Shown: positions 8,345 to 17,306, counted from the stretch's first letter. The stretch: 64,000 nucleotides of DNA from Streptomyces lydicus (GCF_004125265.1 NZ_RDTE01000003.1:4402001-4466000); one strand, 5' to 3'. The notes: generated from the letters alone by a model not told the origin. A program made the numbers and translations.

Positions 8345-9156
8345 GCCCGTCCGCCCCGCTGCCGTACAAACTCATCGCGACGGATCTCGACGGGACGCTG
8401 CTGCGTCACGACGAGACCGTCTCCGAGCGCACCCGCCAGGTGCTCGCCGCGGCCACCGCGGCGGGCGCGGCGCATATCGTCGTCACCGGCCGTGCCGTGC
8501 CCTGGACCCGGCACATCCTCGACGCCCTGGACTACAAGGGCCTCGCGGTGTGCGGACAGGGCGGGCAGGTCTACCACGCCGGTGAGCACCGCCTGCTGAC
8601 CTCGGTGACGCTGGACCGCCAGCTGGCCGGTCTCGCGCTGGCCAAGATCGAGGCGGAGGTCGGCCCGCTGTACCTGGCGGCGAGCCGGGACGGTCTGGAG
8701 GGCGAGGTGCTGGTCGGCCCCGGCTACCGCGTCCACGAGGGCCCGCTGCCGCACGTCATGCTGAACGACCCCGGCGAGCTGTGGGTGGCACCGCTCAACA
8801 AGGTCTACATCCAGCATCCCGACCTGGACGACGATGCGCTGGCGCTGGCCGCACGGCAGGTCGCCGGGGATCTGGTGGGCGTGACGGTGGCCGGCGAGGG
8901 CATAGTCGAACTGCTGCCGCTGGGCCTGACGAAGGCCACCGGACTGTCGCTGGCCGCCCGCCGGCTGGGCGTCACCGCCAAGGAGACCGTGGCCTTCGGC
9001 GACATGCCCAACGACATACCGATGTTCGCCTGGTCCGCACACGGGGTGGCCATGGCCAACGCCCATGACGAGCTGAAGGCCGTCGCGCACGAACTCACCG
9101 TCTCCAACGAGGAGGACGGGGTCGCGGTGGTGCTGGAGCGGCTTTACCTCTCCTGA
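8341..9156 (+). CDS. HAD-superfamily hydrolase, Cof type
   Basis: A 271-residue Cof-type HAD phosphatase, probably acting on a small phosphorylated metabolite; the substrate cannot be read from sequence. Motif I DLDGTLL supplies nucleophile Asp15 and acid/base Asp17; motif IV is GDMPNDIPMF near the C-terminus; a C2-type cap lies between. GTG 8341 was chosen because it overlaps the serS stop (GTGA) and precedes motif I by 14 codons. A paralogue lies at 33297-34349. The last 13 bp overlap the convergent gene on the other strand. Confidence 0.88.
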   Translation: MSPSAPLPYKLIATDLDGTLLRHDETVSERTRQVLAAATAAGAAHIVVTGRAVPWTRHILDALDYKGLAVCGQGGQVYHAGEHRLLTSVTLDRQLAGLALAKIEAEVGPLYLAASRDGLEGEVLVGPGYRVHEGPLPHVMLNDPGELWVAPLNKVYIQHPDLDDDALALAARQVAGDLVGVTVAGEGIVELLPLGLTKATGLSLAARRLGVTAKETVAFGDMPNDIPMFAWSAHGVAMANAHDELKAVAHELTVSNEEDGVAVVLERLYLS

Positions 9157-9845
9157 CGGTCCTCCGGGTCGGAGCCCTCCGGGTCGGGGTGCTCCGGCCG
9201 CGTCCCGGCTGCCGACGGGGTCAGTGGCCAGGCCGCAAAGCCCATGGTCAGCGCGATGGCATGGCCGAAGTCGGTGAAGGAGGCCCCGGTCGTCAGCGGG
9301 ATGCCGAAGAAGACCAGCACCGCGACGAGATAGCCGTAGCGCCAGGGCGGCAGCAGCCGGTAGGTCAGCACACCGGCGGCCGCGGCCAGCCCGTACGAGA
9401 CCCCGATGTCCACGACATGGGTCATCGAACGCGGCAGCCGGTGGCCCTCGATGGCCAGCAGGACGAGTTCCTGGCTGGCGAGGGTGGCCGCGATATGCGC
9501 ACCGCCGACGGTCAGCAGCCAGCGCATGCTGCCCAGCCAGCGCTCCACGTTGGCGTGCAGCAGCTCGAACATCACCACGTAGAGCAGGAAGGACGACGGG
9601 CGTTCGATCCAGAAGCCGCTGATGAGCAGCGACGGCAGCGGATGCTCGTTCAGCTCGTGGATGTTGCTGCTGGTGCGGTGGATGAGGAACTGTCCCAGCC
9701 CCTCGGACGCGGAGGCGATGACCAGGCTGGTGATGCCGATGACCAGCAGCCAGATATGGGTGCCGGGGCTGCTGCGCACCCAGTCCCGCACCCAGGTCAG
9801 GGGATTGCCGGGCCACGGCCGGCGGCCGCCGCGCGGCGGCTCCAT
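9144..9845 (-). CDS. Rhomboid-like integral membrane protein
   Basis: A 233-residue protein with about six hydrophobic helices. The segment DIGVSYGLAAAAG resembles the rhomboid serine helix (GxS), and FGHAIALTMG could carry the partner His, as in the rhomboid-like family of streptomycetes. If active it would cleave within membranes; the substrate is unknown. ATG 9845 was chosen after GAGAGG; a GTG four codons upstream is possible. Its 3' end overlaps the HAD gene convergently. The Lrp regulator is 8 nt upstream on the same strand, so the two may form an operon. Confidence 0.65.
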   Translation of the reverse strand: MEPPRGGRRPWPGNPLTWVRDWVRSSPGTHIWLLVIGITSLVIASASEGLGQFLIHRTSSNIHELNEHPLPSLLISGFWIERPSSFLLYVVMFELLHANVERWLGSMRWLLTVGGAHIAATLASQELVLLAIEGHRLPRSMTHVVDIGVSYGLAAAAGVLTYRLLPPWRYGYLVAVLVFFGIPLTTGASFTDFGHAIALTMGFAAWPLTPSAAGTRPEHPDPEGSDPEDRQER

Positions 9846-9853
9846 CAACCCTC

Positions 9854-10951
9854 TCACCGTCGGCGTCCGGCGGCGGGAGAGGTGGTGAACAGCGGCCCCG
9901 GCCCCTTGATGTGCCGGATGCGGGGCGCGCTCTCCATGGCCCGTACGCCGGGCAGCGCCGCGACCCGGGTCGTCAGATAGGTGTAGAGCGCTTCGGTGCC
10001 CTGGCACAGCACGGACGCGAAGAGGTTGTTCGGCCCGGTGGTGGCGCAGGCGAAGGCGACTTCCGGGTGTGCCGCCAACGCCTCGCCGGCGGCGGCGAGT
10101 TCGGCAGGTGCCACGGACAGCCAGAGGGCGACCATCACGCCGTACCCGAACTGCCGCAGGTCGTAGTCGACGTCGTAGTACAGGACACCGTCCGCCCGCA
10201 GCTCCGCCAGCCGGCGGCGGACGGTGCTGGGCGACCAGCCGGTGACGGTGGCGAGCTCGCCGAGCGGCGACCGGCCGTCGCGGGCGAGCGCGTCGAAGAG
10301 CCGGCGGTCGGCGTCGGTGAGGGTCACCGGGGCGGCGGCGGGCGGGATCGCTGGATTCGGTGGGTCGGGCGGGTTCAGTGAGTTCAGTGGGCTGGGTGGA
10401 TTCGGTGGGCTGGCTGGGTTCAGTGAGTTCGGTGGGCTGGGGATCAGCTCGGCGATCTGTGCGTCGGTGAGCGCCCCGGACTTGCTGATCAGGCCCTGCG
10501 GACCGCCGAAGAACTCATGGAGCTGGCAGTGCGCGGTGACGCCGACGACGCTCGGGGTGCGCGGCAGCTTCTGCAGCAGCAGCGCATCACTGTGGTCGCT
10601 GCTCGGGGCACGGCAGACGGCCGCTATCTCGGTGCCGCCGGACATCAGACTCACCCAGGACGTGTCCGTACGGCGGGCCAGCGCCTCGGCCACGGAAACG
10701 GCGGCGTCCGGCGCGCACTGGACCCGCACCATCCAGGTGATGTCGCCCAGCGCCTGCGCATCGGCGAGCCCCAGCACCTTGAGCGCGCCGCTGGTGCGGT
10801 GCCGGGTGTAGCGGCGGGCGACGGTCTGGTCGGAGACGCCGAGCACCGCCGCGATCCGGCTGAACGGCGCCCGGCCGTCCAGTTGCAGCGCGTGCACGAG
10901 TTGGAGGTCGAGGGCGTCGAAGCCGCCGGACTTCCCGTCGGTTTTCACCAT
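9854..10951 (-). CDS. Double Lrp/AsnC-family transcriptional regulator
   Basis: At 365 residues this is twice the usual Lrp size and has two Lrp units in tandem. Unit 1 has an HTH at about 12-50 (LDLQLVHALQLDGR) and a ligand-type domain. Unit 2 has an HTH at about 215-255 (DRRLFDALARDGRSPLGELA) and a second domain ending near IRHIKGPG. A low-complexity linker (about 165-205) of Pro/Asn/Ser/Leu repeats joins them. It is divergent from the drug-efflux gene at 11110 with 158 bp between, so control of that transporter is a reasonable inference. Confidence 0.85.
   Translation of the reverse strand: MVKTDGKSGGFDALDLQLVHALQLDGRAPFSRIAAVLGVSDQTVARRYTRHRTSGALKVLGLADAQALGDITWMVRVQCAPDAAVSVAEALARRTDTSWVSLMSGGTEIAAVCRAPSSDHSDALLLQKLPRTPSVVGVTAHCQLHEFFGGPQGLISKSGALTDAQIAELIPSPPNSLNPASPPNPPSPLNSLNPPDPPNPAIPPAAAPVTLTDADRRLFDALARDGRSPLGELATVTGWSPSTVRRRLAELRADGVLYYDVDYDLRQFGYGVMVALWLSVAPAELAAAGEALAAHPEVAFACATTGPNNLFASVLCQGTEALYTYLTTRVAALPGVRAMESAPRIRHIKGPGPLFTTSPAAGRRR
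10370..10442. repeat. In-frame repeat encoding the Lrp linker
   Basis: Imperfect units built from GGGTTCAGTGAGTTC and GGATTCGGTGGGCTGG recur with a period near 45 bp. They encode the Pro/Asn/Ser linker between the two Lrp halves and stay in frame, so copy-number change would alter linker length without breaking the protein. Confidence 0.55.
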
Positions 10952-11109
10952 CCGAGGCTAGCGCGTGTCGGATTGCGCCGCCGGGAGCGCGGTGGCTGGG
11001 AGAACGGGTGGCGCGGACCGCACGGTGGCGTCGGCAATACAGGGCGGCACAGGCCGCAAGAGACAGCAAGACAGCAGCACACAGCAACACGAGTGGAGGA
11101 AAGCAGGAC

Positions 11110-12711
11110 ATGGGGAACGCACCCGAGAGGGGGACCACGGCCCCCGGACGCGCGGCGGGCGCGGGCGGGGAGCCGGGCAGGAGACCGGCGGAAGGCGCGG
11201 CGGGGAGACGGGCAGGGAAGTGGTGGCCGCTGGTCGCCATCACCCTCGGCAACTTCCTGCTGCTGGTCGATGTGACGATCGTGAACACCGCACTGCCCCG
11301 GATAGCCGACGGCCTGGGCGCCTCCTTCACCTCGCTCCAGTGGGTGCTGGACATCTACGCGCTGGCGCTGGCCGCGCTGCTGATGGTGGCGGGCTCCGCC
11401 GCTGACCTCTTCGGACGGCGGCGGCTGTACCTGGCCGGGCTGGCCTTGTTCGCGCTCGCCTCGCTGGCCTGCGGCCTGGCCCCGGACGCGGGCGTCCTGG
11501 TCGCGGCCCGCGCCGTCCAGGGCGTGGGCGCGGCGGCGATGTTCGCCACCAACACCCCGCTGCTGATGGCCGCCTATCAGGGCCGGGACCGTGGTGTGGC
11601 GTTCGGCGTCTGGGGCGGCACCAGCGGCGCCGCGGCCGCGATCGGCCCCGTACTGGGCGGGCTGCTCACCCAGTACGTGGACTGGCGGGCGATCTTCCTG
11701 GTCAATCTGCCGCTGGTCGCCGTCGCGGTGTGGATCACCCTGTGCCGGGTCGGGGAGTCGTACGGCGAGCTCCCCCGGCCCCGGACGAACGGGGCCCCGG
11801 GGAGCCCCCTCGCCCGTATCGACTGGCCGGGTGCCGCGTCCTTCACGGGGTGCGCGGGCGCGCTGACGTACGGGCTGATCCGCGGCGGCGAGGAGGGCTG
11901 GACGGAGGTCGGGACACTCGCCTCGTTCGGCGGGGCGGTGCTCGCGCTGCTGGTGTTCCTCGTCGTCGAGCGGCGGGTACGCCGGCCGCTGCTCGACCTG
12001 CGGCTGCTGCGCCGGCCGTCGTTCGCCGCGCTGATGGCGGCGGCGTTGCTGCTGCAGGCCGCGGCGTTCCCGTACCTGTCGTTCGTGGGGCTGTGGGTGC
12101 AGAACATCGTGGGCCTGAGCCCCGTGCAGGCGGGTCTCTCGGTGACGCCGATGGCGCTGATGTCCCTGCTGGTCGGCTCGCTGGGCGGCCGGCGGCTGCA
12201 GCAGATGGCGCCCCAACTCCCGGTCGGAATCGGCATGTTGCTCGTGGGAGCCGGGGCACTGGCGTCCTGGGCGCTGCTGAACGACGACTCCGGCTGGGCG
12301 GTGCTGGTCCCCGGGCTCGCGGTGAGCGGACTCGGCATCGGGATGGCGATGCCGGTCCTGGTCTCCGCGGCGCTCGGTGCGGCGCCCCCGCAGCGGGCGG
12401 GCATGGCGAGCGGCGCGGTGAACACCTTCCGGCAGCTGGGCTACGCCCTGGGCATCGCGGTCCTCGGCACCGTCTTCACCGGCGCGCTGCGCGACGCCGC
12501 ACGCCCCGGCGCCTCCCGTACGGCGCTCGGTTCCGCGTACATCTCCGGGCTGACGGACATCATGCTGATCTCCGGAGTGGTGGCCCTGGCGGGCGGGCTG
12601 CTGGTCCTTGCGGTGGTACGGCGCGAGGAGGGCGGCAACGGTCCGGCCGGCCCGCCCACGGAGGGCGCCGCGGGGGCTCCGGCGCGGGAGGGGGCACGGG
12701 CTACGGCGTAG
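11110..12711 (+). CDS. MFS drug:H+ antiporter, DHA2 (14-helix) family
   Basis: A 533-residue efflux pump of the EmrB/QacA type. The first helix carries LLLVDVTIVNTALP (motif D1-like), followed by the motif A region GRRRLYLAGL and motif C around GPVLGGLLTQY; about 14 helices in total. The N-terminal about 35 residues and the tail are Gly/Ala-rich and cytoplasmic. ATG 11110 follows GGAGGAAAG; an earlier in-frame start would extend into the promoter. It is transcribed divergently from the double Lrp regulator, its likely controller. The substrate is unknown. Confidence 0.88.
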   Translation: MGNAPERGTTAPGRAAGAGGEPGRRPAEGAAGRRAGKWWPLVAITLGNFLLLVDVTIVNTALPRIADGLGASFTSLQWVLDIYALALAALLMVAGSAADLFGRRRLYLAGLALFALASLACGLAPDAGVLVAARAVQGVGAAAMFATNTPLLMAAYQGRDRGVAFGVWGGTSGAAAAIGPVLGGLLTQYVDWRAIFLVNLPLVAVAVWITLCRVGESYGELPRPRTNGAPGSPLARIDWPGAASFTGCAGALTYGLIRGGEEGWTEVGTLASFGGAVLALLVFLVVERRVRRPLLDLRLLRRPSFAALMAAALLLQAAAFPYLSFVGLWVQNIVGLSPVQAGLSVTPMALMSLLVGSLGGRRLQQMAPQLPVGIGMLLVGAGALASWALLNDDSGWAVLVPGLAVSGLGIGMAMPVLVSAALGAAPPQRAGMASGAVNTFRQLGYALGIAVLGTVFTGALRDAARPGASRTALGSAYISGLTDIMLISGVVALAGGLLVLAVVRREEGGNGPAGPPTEGAAGAPAREGARATA

Positions 12712-12761
12712 CCATGGCGGCGCACGGCCCCGCGCGGGTCAGTACGCGGGGCGACGCGCCT

Positions 12762-12874
12762 GCACGCGGGCGACGGGCCTGCACGCGGGTCGGCGCGCCC
12801 GCACGCGGCTCGGCGCGCCCGCACGCGGCTCGGCGCGCCCGCACGCGGCTCGGCGCGCCCGCATGCGGGTCGGC
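12762..12874. repeat. 20-bp tandem repeat, about 5 copies
   Basis: The unit gcacgcggctcggcgcgccc is exact at 12801, 12821 and 12841, one mismatch at 12781, and degenerate copies flank the array. It lies in the 315-bp gap between the MFS gene and the LysR gene; no gene is visible there. Confidence 0.8.
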
Positions 12875-13014
12875 ACCCGGAACCGTACGGCCGTCTGTGG
12901 TTCCGGGTTGCCGCCCTGGGCCCTGCGCCCTGTGCCGATCTTCGTCGCGCCCCGCACCCAAGTCAATCCTCTGACTTTCTTCCAAATCCCTTAGGAATAG
13001 CTTGGGTTGAGGGC

Positions 13015-13029
13015 TACCGTACCCGGGTG
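13015..13029 (+). promoter_or_regulatory. Leaderless promoter of the LysR gene (-10 TACCGT)
   Basis: TACCGT at 13015-13020 lies 6 nt before GTG 13027. A weak -35 TTAGGA at 12991-12996 is 18 nt further upstream. No Shine-Dalgarno sequence is present. Confidence 0.5.
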
Positions 13030-14043
13030 ACTCTCGATGACCTGCGTGTCTTCGTGGCCGTGTGCGAGGCGGGCAACCTCAGTGCCGTGGCCCGCGACCT
13101 CGGCTGCACCCAGTCGGCCGTGAGCCAGCGCATCAAGCGCCTCGAACGGGAAGCTGGCAGCGGGCTGCTGGAACGCCGGCCGCGCGGGGTGGCACCGACC
13201 CAGGCGGGCCGGATCCTGCACCGCGCGGCGGCGGACGGCATCGGCGGACTGGATCTGGCGCTGCACCGGCTGGCCGATCTGCGCGCGGGCGACGGCGGCA
13301 CGGTCCGGGTGACCACCGGCGCCACGACCGTCCGGCACTTCATGTCCGGGGCGGTCGTCGCCTTCCGCGACCACCACCCGCACGTCAACCTGGAGTTCCG
13401 GACCGAGAGTTCCAGCCGCCGCTGCTTCGAGGCCGTCGCGGACGGAAGCTCCGAGCTGGCCTGGATCACCATCGGTCCGCCGATACCGGGCATCGAGCAG
13501 CATCCGGTGGTCCGACTGCCCTGGGTGCTCGCCGTACGGGCCGATGACCCGCTCGCCGGCCGGGAGCGGATCGAGCCCGAGGAGCTGGCGGGCATCCGGC
13601 ACATCCGGCTGCCGGAGAACTCCACGTCCCGTATGCGCCTGGACGACCACCTCAGCCACCGGGAGGCAGGCCCCGTGCCGCCCCCGAGCACCACCAGCGT
13701 CGCCGACTGGGACACCGCCCTGCTGCTGGCCGAACTCGGCGTCGGCCATGCGGTCGTCCCCCGACTGCCGGGCCTGCACGCCTCCGCGCACCCGGCTCTG
13801 CGGCTGATCCCGATCGCCGCGCTGCCCCCGCTGGCCACCGGCTGGGCGGTACGCCGGTGGGTGGCGCTGAGCCCGGCGGCGGTGGCGTTCGCGGAGACGG
13901 TCACCGCGTGCCTGGGCGGGGATACGGAGAAGGCGAGCGGGGACGCGGAGAGAGCGACCGCGGGCCTGGACGGGGATGCGGAGAAGGGCAGGACGGTCAC
14001 CGCGGACCCGGGTGGCGGCGGGGCGGGGAGTGTCAGGCCCTGA
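13027..14043 (+). CDS. LysR-family transcriptional regulator
   Basis: A 338-residue LysR regulator with a canonical N-terminal winged HTH (residues 1-60, LDDLRVFVAVCEAGNLSAVA then QSAVSQRIKRLE) and a two-lobed effector domain to about residue 300. The last 35 residues are an Asp/Gly/Lys-rich degenerate repeat (GDAEKA/GDAERAT) not found in typical members. The effector and targets are unknown; no divergent partner gene is adjacent. The 3' end overlaps the convergent MerR gene by 11 bp. Confidence 0.88.
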   Translation: MTLDDLRVFVAVCEAGNLSAVARDLGCTQSAVSQRIKRLEREAGSGLLERRPRGVAPTQAGRILHRAAADGIGGLDLALHRLADLRAGDGGTVRVTTGATTVRHFMSGAVVAFRDHHPHVNLEFRTESSSRRCFEAVADGSSELAWITIGPPIPGIEQHPVVRLPWVLAVRADDPLAGRERIEPEELAGIRHIRLPENSTSRMRLDDHLSHREAGPVPPPSTTSVADWDTALLLAELGVGHAVVPRLPGLHASAHPALRLIPIAALPPLATGWAVRRWVALSPAAVAFAETVTACLGGDTEKASGDAERATAGLDGDAEKGRTVTADPGGGGAGSVRP

Positions 14044-15091
14044 CCACCGGCTCCTGGAGCTCGGTGACCCATTTCTCCCGATCGGGCGGGCACTCCAGGT
14101 AGAGCTCGCGGGCGTACCCGGCGGAGCGGTAGCCGTTGGCGTCGATCCAGTGCGCGAGGTTCTGGGCGGTCGGCATGATCCGGCTCATCGGGCCGTGGTG
14201 CACCACCGTGGCGGCGCAGTCGAGGCCGGGGAGGGTCACGATGTCGAAGCCGGAGCCGGAGCCGGGGCCGGGGCCGGAGGGGCCGTCGCTGGTGATGCCT
14301 GCCTTGGCCAGGGCCTCTTGGGTGATCACGAGCCCCGCGTGGACGACGATGGCGTCGCCGCCGGCGGCTGCCTTTCCGGCAGGTCCGGCGGGTCCGCCGG
14401 GCCCCGTTCCCGTCCGGGGGTGTCCCGCCCGTTCCGGTGCCGTTGGGGCGTCCGATGCCGCCGGGGCGTCCGATGCCGCCGGGGCGTCCGATGCCGCCGG
14501 GGCGTCCGATGCCGCCGGGGCGTCCGATGCCGCCGGGGCGTCCGGCGCCGCCGGGGCGTCCTCGTAGTACGCCAGCCCCGGACCCGTCGGGGTCACCCCT
14601 GCCTCCTCCAGCCGTCGGCACAGCTCGTCGTAGAGCGGCTGGATGACCGGCCCGATGTCCTCGGGCCCGTAACCGGCGGCGATCCCGCTCAGCTCCGCGA
14701 GCAGCAGCGTGTCGGTGGGCTTGACCACCACATCGTCGGCAGACATGCGTCCCTCACTCTCGATCGTCCGGAGCCTCGCCTCGACCTGCGCCAGCCGCGC
14801 ACGCGCCGCCGTCAGCGACGTCTCCAGCTCCGCCCGCCGCAGGCGCAGCATGCCGCGCAGCTCGGGCACGCTCACCTCCTCGGCCAGAATCGCCCTCACC
14901 TGCTGAAGGCTGAACCCGAGGTCCTTGAGCGCGATGATGCGGTTGAGCCGGGCGAGCTGAGCCGCCTCGTAGAAGCGGTAGCCGCTGACGGGGTCGGTAC
15001 GGGCCGGGCGCAGCAGCCCGATCGCGTCGTAATGGCGCAGCATGCGGGCCGACACCCGGCCGTACCGGGCGAAATCTCCGATGGTGAACAT
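14033..15091 (-). CDS. MerR-family regulator with GyrI-like effector domain
   Basis: A 352-residue MerR activator. The N-terminal winged HTH starts MFTIGDFARYGRVSARMLRHYD; a dimerisation coiled coil runs to about residue 115; the C-terminal domain ends PMSRIMPTAQNLAHWIDANG, typical of GyrI-like small-molecule-binding domains (multidrug-sensor type). An insertion of seven DAPAAS-type hexapeptides (about 175-220) interrupts the effector domain. ATG 15091 was chosen because the HTH begins there; the reading frame upstream is promoter. It is probably autoregulated. No target gene is adjacent. Confidence 0.87.
   Translation of the reverse strand: MFTIGDFARYGRVSARMLRHYDAIGLLRPARTDPVSGYRFYEAAQLARLNRIIALKDLGFSLQQVRAILAEEVSVPELRGMLRLRRAELETSLTAARARLAQVEARLRTIESEGRMSADDVVVKPTDTLLLAELSGIAAGYGPEDIGPVIQPLYDELCRRLEEAGVTPTGPGLAYYEDAPAAPDAPAASDAPAASDAPAASDAPAASDAPAASDAPTAPERAGHPRTGTGPGGPAGPAGKAAAGGDAIVVHAGLVITQEALAKAGITSDGPSGPGPGSGSGFDIVTLPGLDCAATVVHHGPMSRIMPTAQNLAHWIDANGYRSAGYARELYLECPPDREKWVTELQEPVVRA
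14438..14562. repeat. 18-bp coding tandem repeat in the MerR gene, about 7 copies
   Basis: The unit GCCGCCGGGGCGTCCGAT repeats nearly perfectly and in frame, encoding DAPAAS hexapeptides on the minus strand. The inner five copies are identical, suggesting recent expansion. Confidence 0.85.
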
Positions 15092-15132
15092 GGTGCCTTC
15101 CAGTGGAGTGCTTTCCACCGTGTCAAGGTCAA
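15092..15132 (-). promoter_or_regulatory. MerR-type promoter and operator of the MerR gene
   Basis: On the minus strand TTGACC and TTGACA run directly together (15132-15121), followed by an inverted repeat GTGGA, 6 nt, TCCAC (15118-15103) just before the ATG at 15091. MerR proteins bind dyads inside long promoter spacers, so this is the likely autoregulatory site. Confidence 0.45.
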
Positions 15133-15392
15133 GCGCGGCAGGCCAGGGGGTGGGTGGGCGGAACGGCGGACGCGGGCAGGCACCGGCGGCCGGGGGGGAC
15201 CGGACCGGTGTCACCACCTCTGCACAATCGGTCACCAGGCACCAGCATCGCGTCAAGTAGCGTCCACAACCCGTCAATGACGCGTCAGTGGCCGGCGGAG
15301 TGCCCGGTTCCCCGGGAATAGCGTCAGGGCCGAGCCCCGGCGTTCGCGTTTCCCACCGGTCCGGGGCCGAGGTCCCCTCGAGGAGCGACGCC

Positions 15393-15728
15393 GTGTCCCA
15401 CCTTCTCTACGCGGAAGATCCCGAGCCTGCCGAACGTGTCCCGGCCGGGCTTCTCTTCGTCCCCGTCCGGTCGGGCCCCGCGGGCTGCACCGCCCGCCTG
15501 TTCCGTACTCCGCTCGGCGGCCGTACCGCCGTCGGCTTCACCTCGCCCCAGCGACTCGCCGCGGCCCTCGGCAACGATCAGCCCTGGGTCAGGCTCTCCG
15601 AGCCCGCGCTGCGTGCGCTGGCCGAACCCGTCGGAGCGACCGCCTTGACCGTCGATCCGCGGTTCGCCCCCGGCATTCCCCATGGTCACCCCGGCATTCC
15701 CCGTGGTCAGCACCTACGGGCCGTCTGA
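15393..15728 (+). CDS. Small SAV_915/SseB-like protein of unknown function
   Basis: A 111-residue protein starting at GTG 15393 after GAGGAGCG. The core (LLFVPVRSGPAGCTARLFRTPLG ... RLSEPALRALAEPVG split here) resembles, from memory, the short SAV_915 family of streptomycetes, related to SseB N-terminal domains. No catalytic motif is evident. The C-terminus has a short duplication (GIPHGHP/GIPRGQH). It ends 15 nt before the decarboxylase gene at 15744 on the same strand, so the pair is probably one operon and functionally linked. Confidence 0.6.
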   Translation: MSHLLYAEDPEPAERVPAGLLFVPVRSGPAGCTARLFRTPLGGRTAVGFTSPQRLAAALGNDQPWVRLSEPALRALAEPVGATALTVDPRFAPGIPHGHPGIPRGQHLRAV

Positions 15729-15743
15729 GGGAGAGCCACCGCC

Positions 15744-17306
15744 ATGAGCCACCGCACACTGCCCCAGCCCCCGCGCCGCACCACGCGCCGGACCGGCGCT
15801 CCGCCGCCGGCCACCGCCACCGCCACCGCCGCCGTGACGAGCGCGCCGCCGGCCGCCGACCAACTGCTGTCCGCCACCGCACCACTGTCCGCCGAAGGGC
15901 CGTTGCCTGACGCCGGGGAACTGCCGTCTGCCGAGGGGCCGCTGTCCGCCGAAGGACCGTTGCCCGCCACCGAGGAACCGCCGCCCGCCGAAGGGCCGCC
16001 GCCCGCCGCCGAACCGCTGTCCGTCTGGCCCGGGTCCACCGCGCCGCTCGCCCACGACGACCTCGCCGTGGGCGGCGTCCCCCTCACCGAGGTCGCCGAC
16101 CGCTTCGGCACCCCCGCCTACGTCCTGGACGAAGCCGAGGTACGCCACCGCTGCCGGGCCTACCTCCGGGCCTTCCCTGGCGCCGATGTCTTCTACGCCG
16201 CCAAGGCGTTCCTGTGCCGCGCCATGGTCCACTGGGTGCGGGAGGAAGGGCTCGGCCTGGACGTCTGCTCCGCCGGTGAGCTGGAGTTGGCCGTCACCAG
16301 CGGGTTTCCGCCCGCGCGGATCGTGCTGCACGGCAACGCCAAGAGCCCTGCCGACCTGCGGGCGGCACTGCGGCTCGGCGTCGGCCGGATCGTCATCGAC
16401 AGCACCTCGGAGATCGCCCGGCTGGCCGCCACGGTCCCCGCGGGCAGCCGGCAGAAGGTGCTGATCCGGGTGGTGCCGGGCATCGCCGCCGGCGGCCACG
16501 CCAAGATCCGTACCGGGACCGACGACCAGAAGTTCGGGCTGTCGCTCGCCGACGGCTCCGCGCAGCACGCCATCACCCGGGTCCTCAGCCAGCCACGGCT
16601 CGAACTGGTCGGCCTGCACTGCCACTTGGGCTCGCAGATCACCACCGTCAAGCCCTATCTCTCGGCCGTACGCCGGCTGATCGGCCTGCTGGCCCGGATT
16701 CACGAGCAGCACGGCATCACCCTGCCCGAGCTGGACCTCGGGGGCGGCCACGGCGTCGCCTACCGCCCCGGCGAGCCCACGCTCGACCTCGTCCCCCTCG
16801 GCGACCGGCTCCGCGCCGAACTGACCAGCGGCTGCGCGGCGGCCGGGCTGCCGGTGCCACGGCTCGCCATCGAACCCGGCCGCGCCATCGTGGGCCCGGC
16901 CGGCGTCGTCCTCTACCGGGTGCTGTCCGTCAAACGCACCGGCGCGCACACCTTCGTGGCGGTGGACGGCGGGATGAGCGACAACCCGCGGCCCGCGCTG
17001 TACGGGGTGCGCTATGCGCCACGGCTGATCGGCCGCCGCACGACCGCCGCACCGGAACCGGTCACCGTGGTCGGACGGCACTGCGAGGCCGGCGATGTGC
17101 TCGCCGCCGATGTCCGGCTGCCCGGCGACATCCGTCCCGGCGATCTGCTGGCTGTGCCCGTCGCCGGTGCGTACCACCTCTCGATGGCCTCCGGGTACAA
17201 CCTCGTCGGCCGGCCACCGGTCATCGCCGTCGCCGAGGGGCACGCCCGCCTTCTTGTACGGCGCGAATCCCTCGCGGACATCCAGGAGCGGGACATCGGG
17301 CTGTGA
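15744..17306 (+). CDS. PLP-dependent decarboxylase, diaminopimelate decarboxylase-like
   Basis: A 520-residue fold-type III PLP enzyme. The alanine-racemase-type barrel starts near residue 105, with PLP-binding Lys154 (FYAAKAF), the EPGR phosphate/substrate loop, and the C-terminal CEAGD catalytic cysteine region followed by YNLVGRPPV. Diaminopimelate decarboxylation to lysine is the nearest assignment, but it is probably a second paralogue with a specialised substrate, because the biosynthetic lysA of Streptomyces lies elsewhere. The first 95 residues are a disordered Ala/Glu/Pro head with SAEGPLP repeats, absent from normal LysA. Context: follows the SAV_915-like gene. Confidence 0.82.
   Translation: MSHRTLPQPPRRTTRRTGAPPPATATATAAVTSAPPAADQLLSATAPLSAEGPLPDAGELPSAEGPLSAEGPLPATEEPPPAEGPPPAAEPLSVWPGSTAPLAHDDLAVGGVPLTEVADRFGTPAYVLDEAEVRHRCRAYLRAFPGADVFYAAKAFLCRAMVHWVREEGLGLDVCSAGELELAVTSGFPPARIVLHGNAKSPADLRAALRLGVGRIVIDSTSEIARLAATVPAGSRQKVLIRVVPGIAAGGHAKIRTGTDDQKFGLSLADGSAQHAITRVLSQPRLELVGLHCHLGSQITTVKPYLSAVRRLIGLLARIHEQHGITLPELDLGGGHGVAYRPGEPTLDLVPLGDRLRAELTSGCAAAGLPVPRLAIEPGRAIVGPAGVVLYRVLSVKRTGAHTFVAVDGGMSDNPRPALYGVRYAPRLIGRRTTAAPEPVTVVGRHCEAGDVLAADVRLPGDIRPGDLLAVPVAGAYHLSMASGYNLVGRPPVIAVAEGHARLLVRRESLADIQERDIGL

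Noticed and set aside
12762..12874. Tandem repeat as a CRISPR array
   Set aside because: Units are contiguous 20-mers with no spacers and no cas genes nearby.
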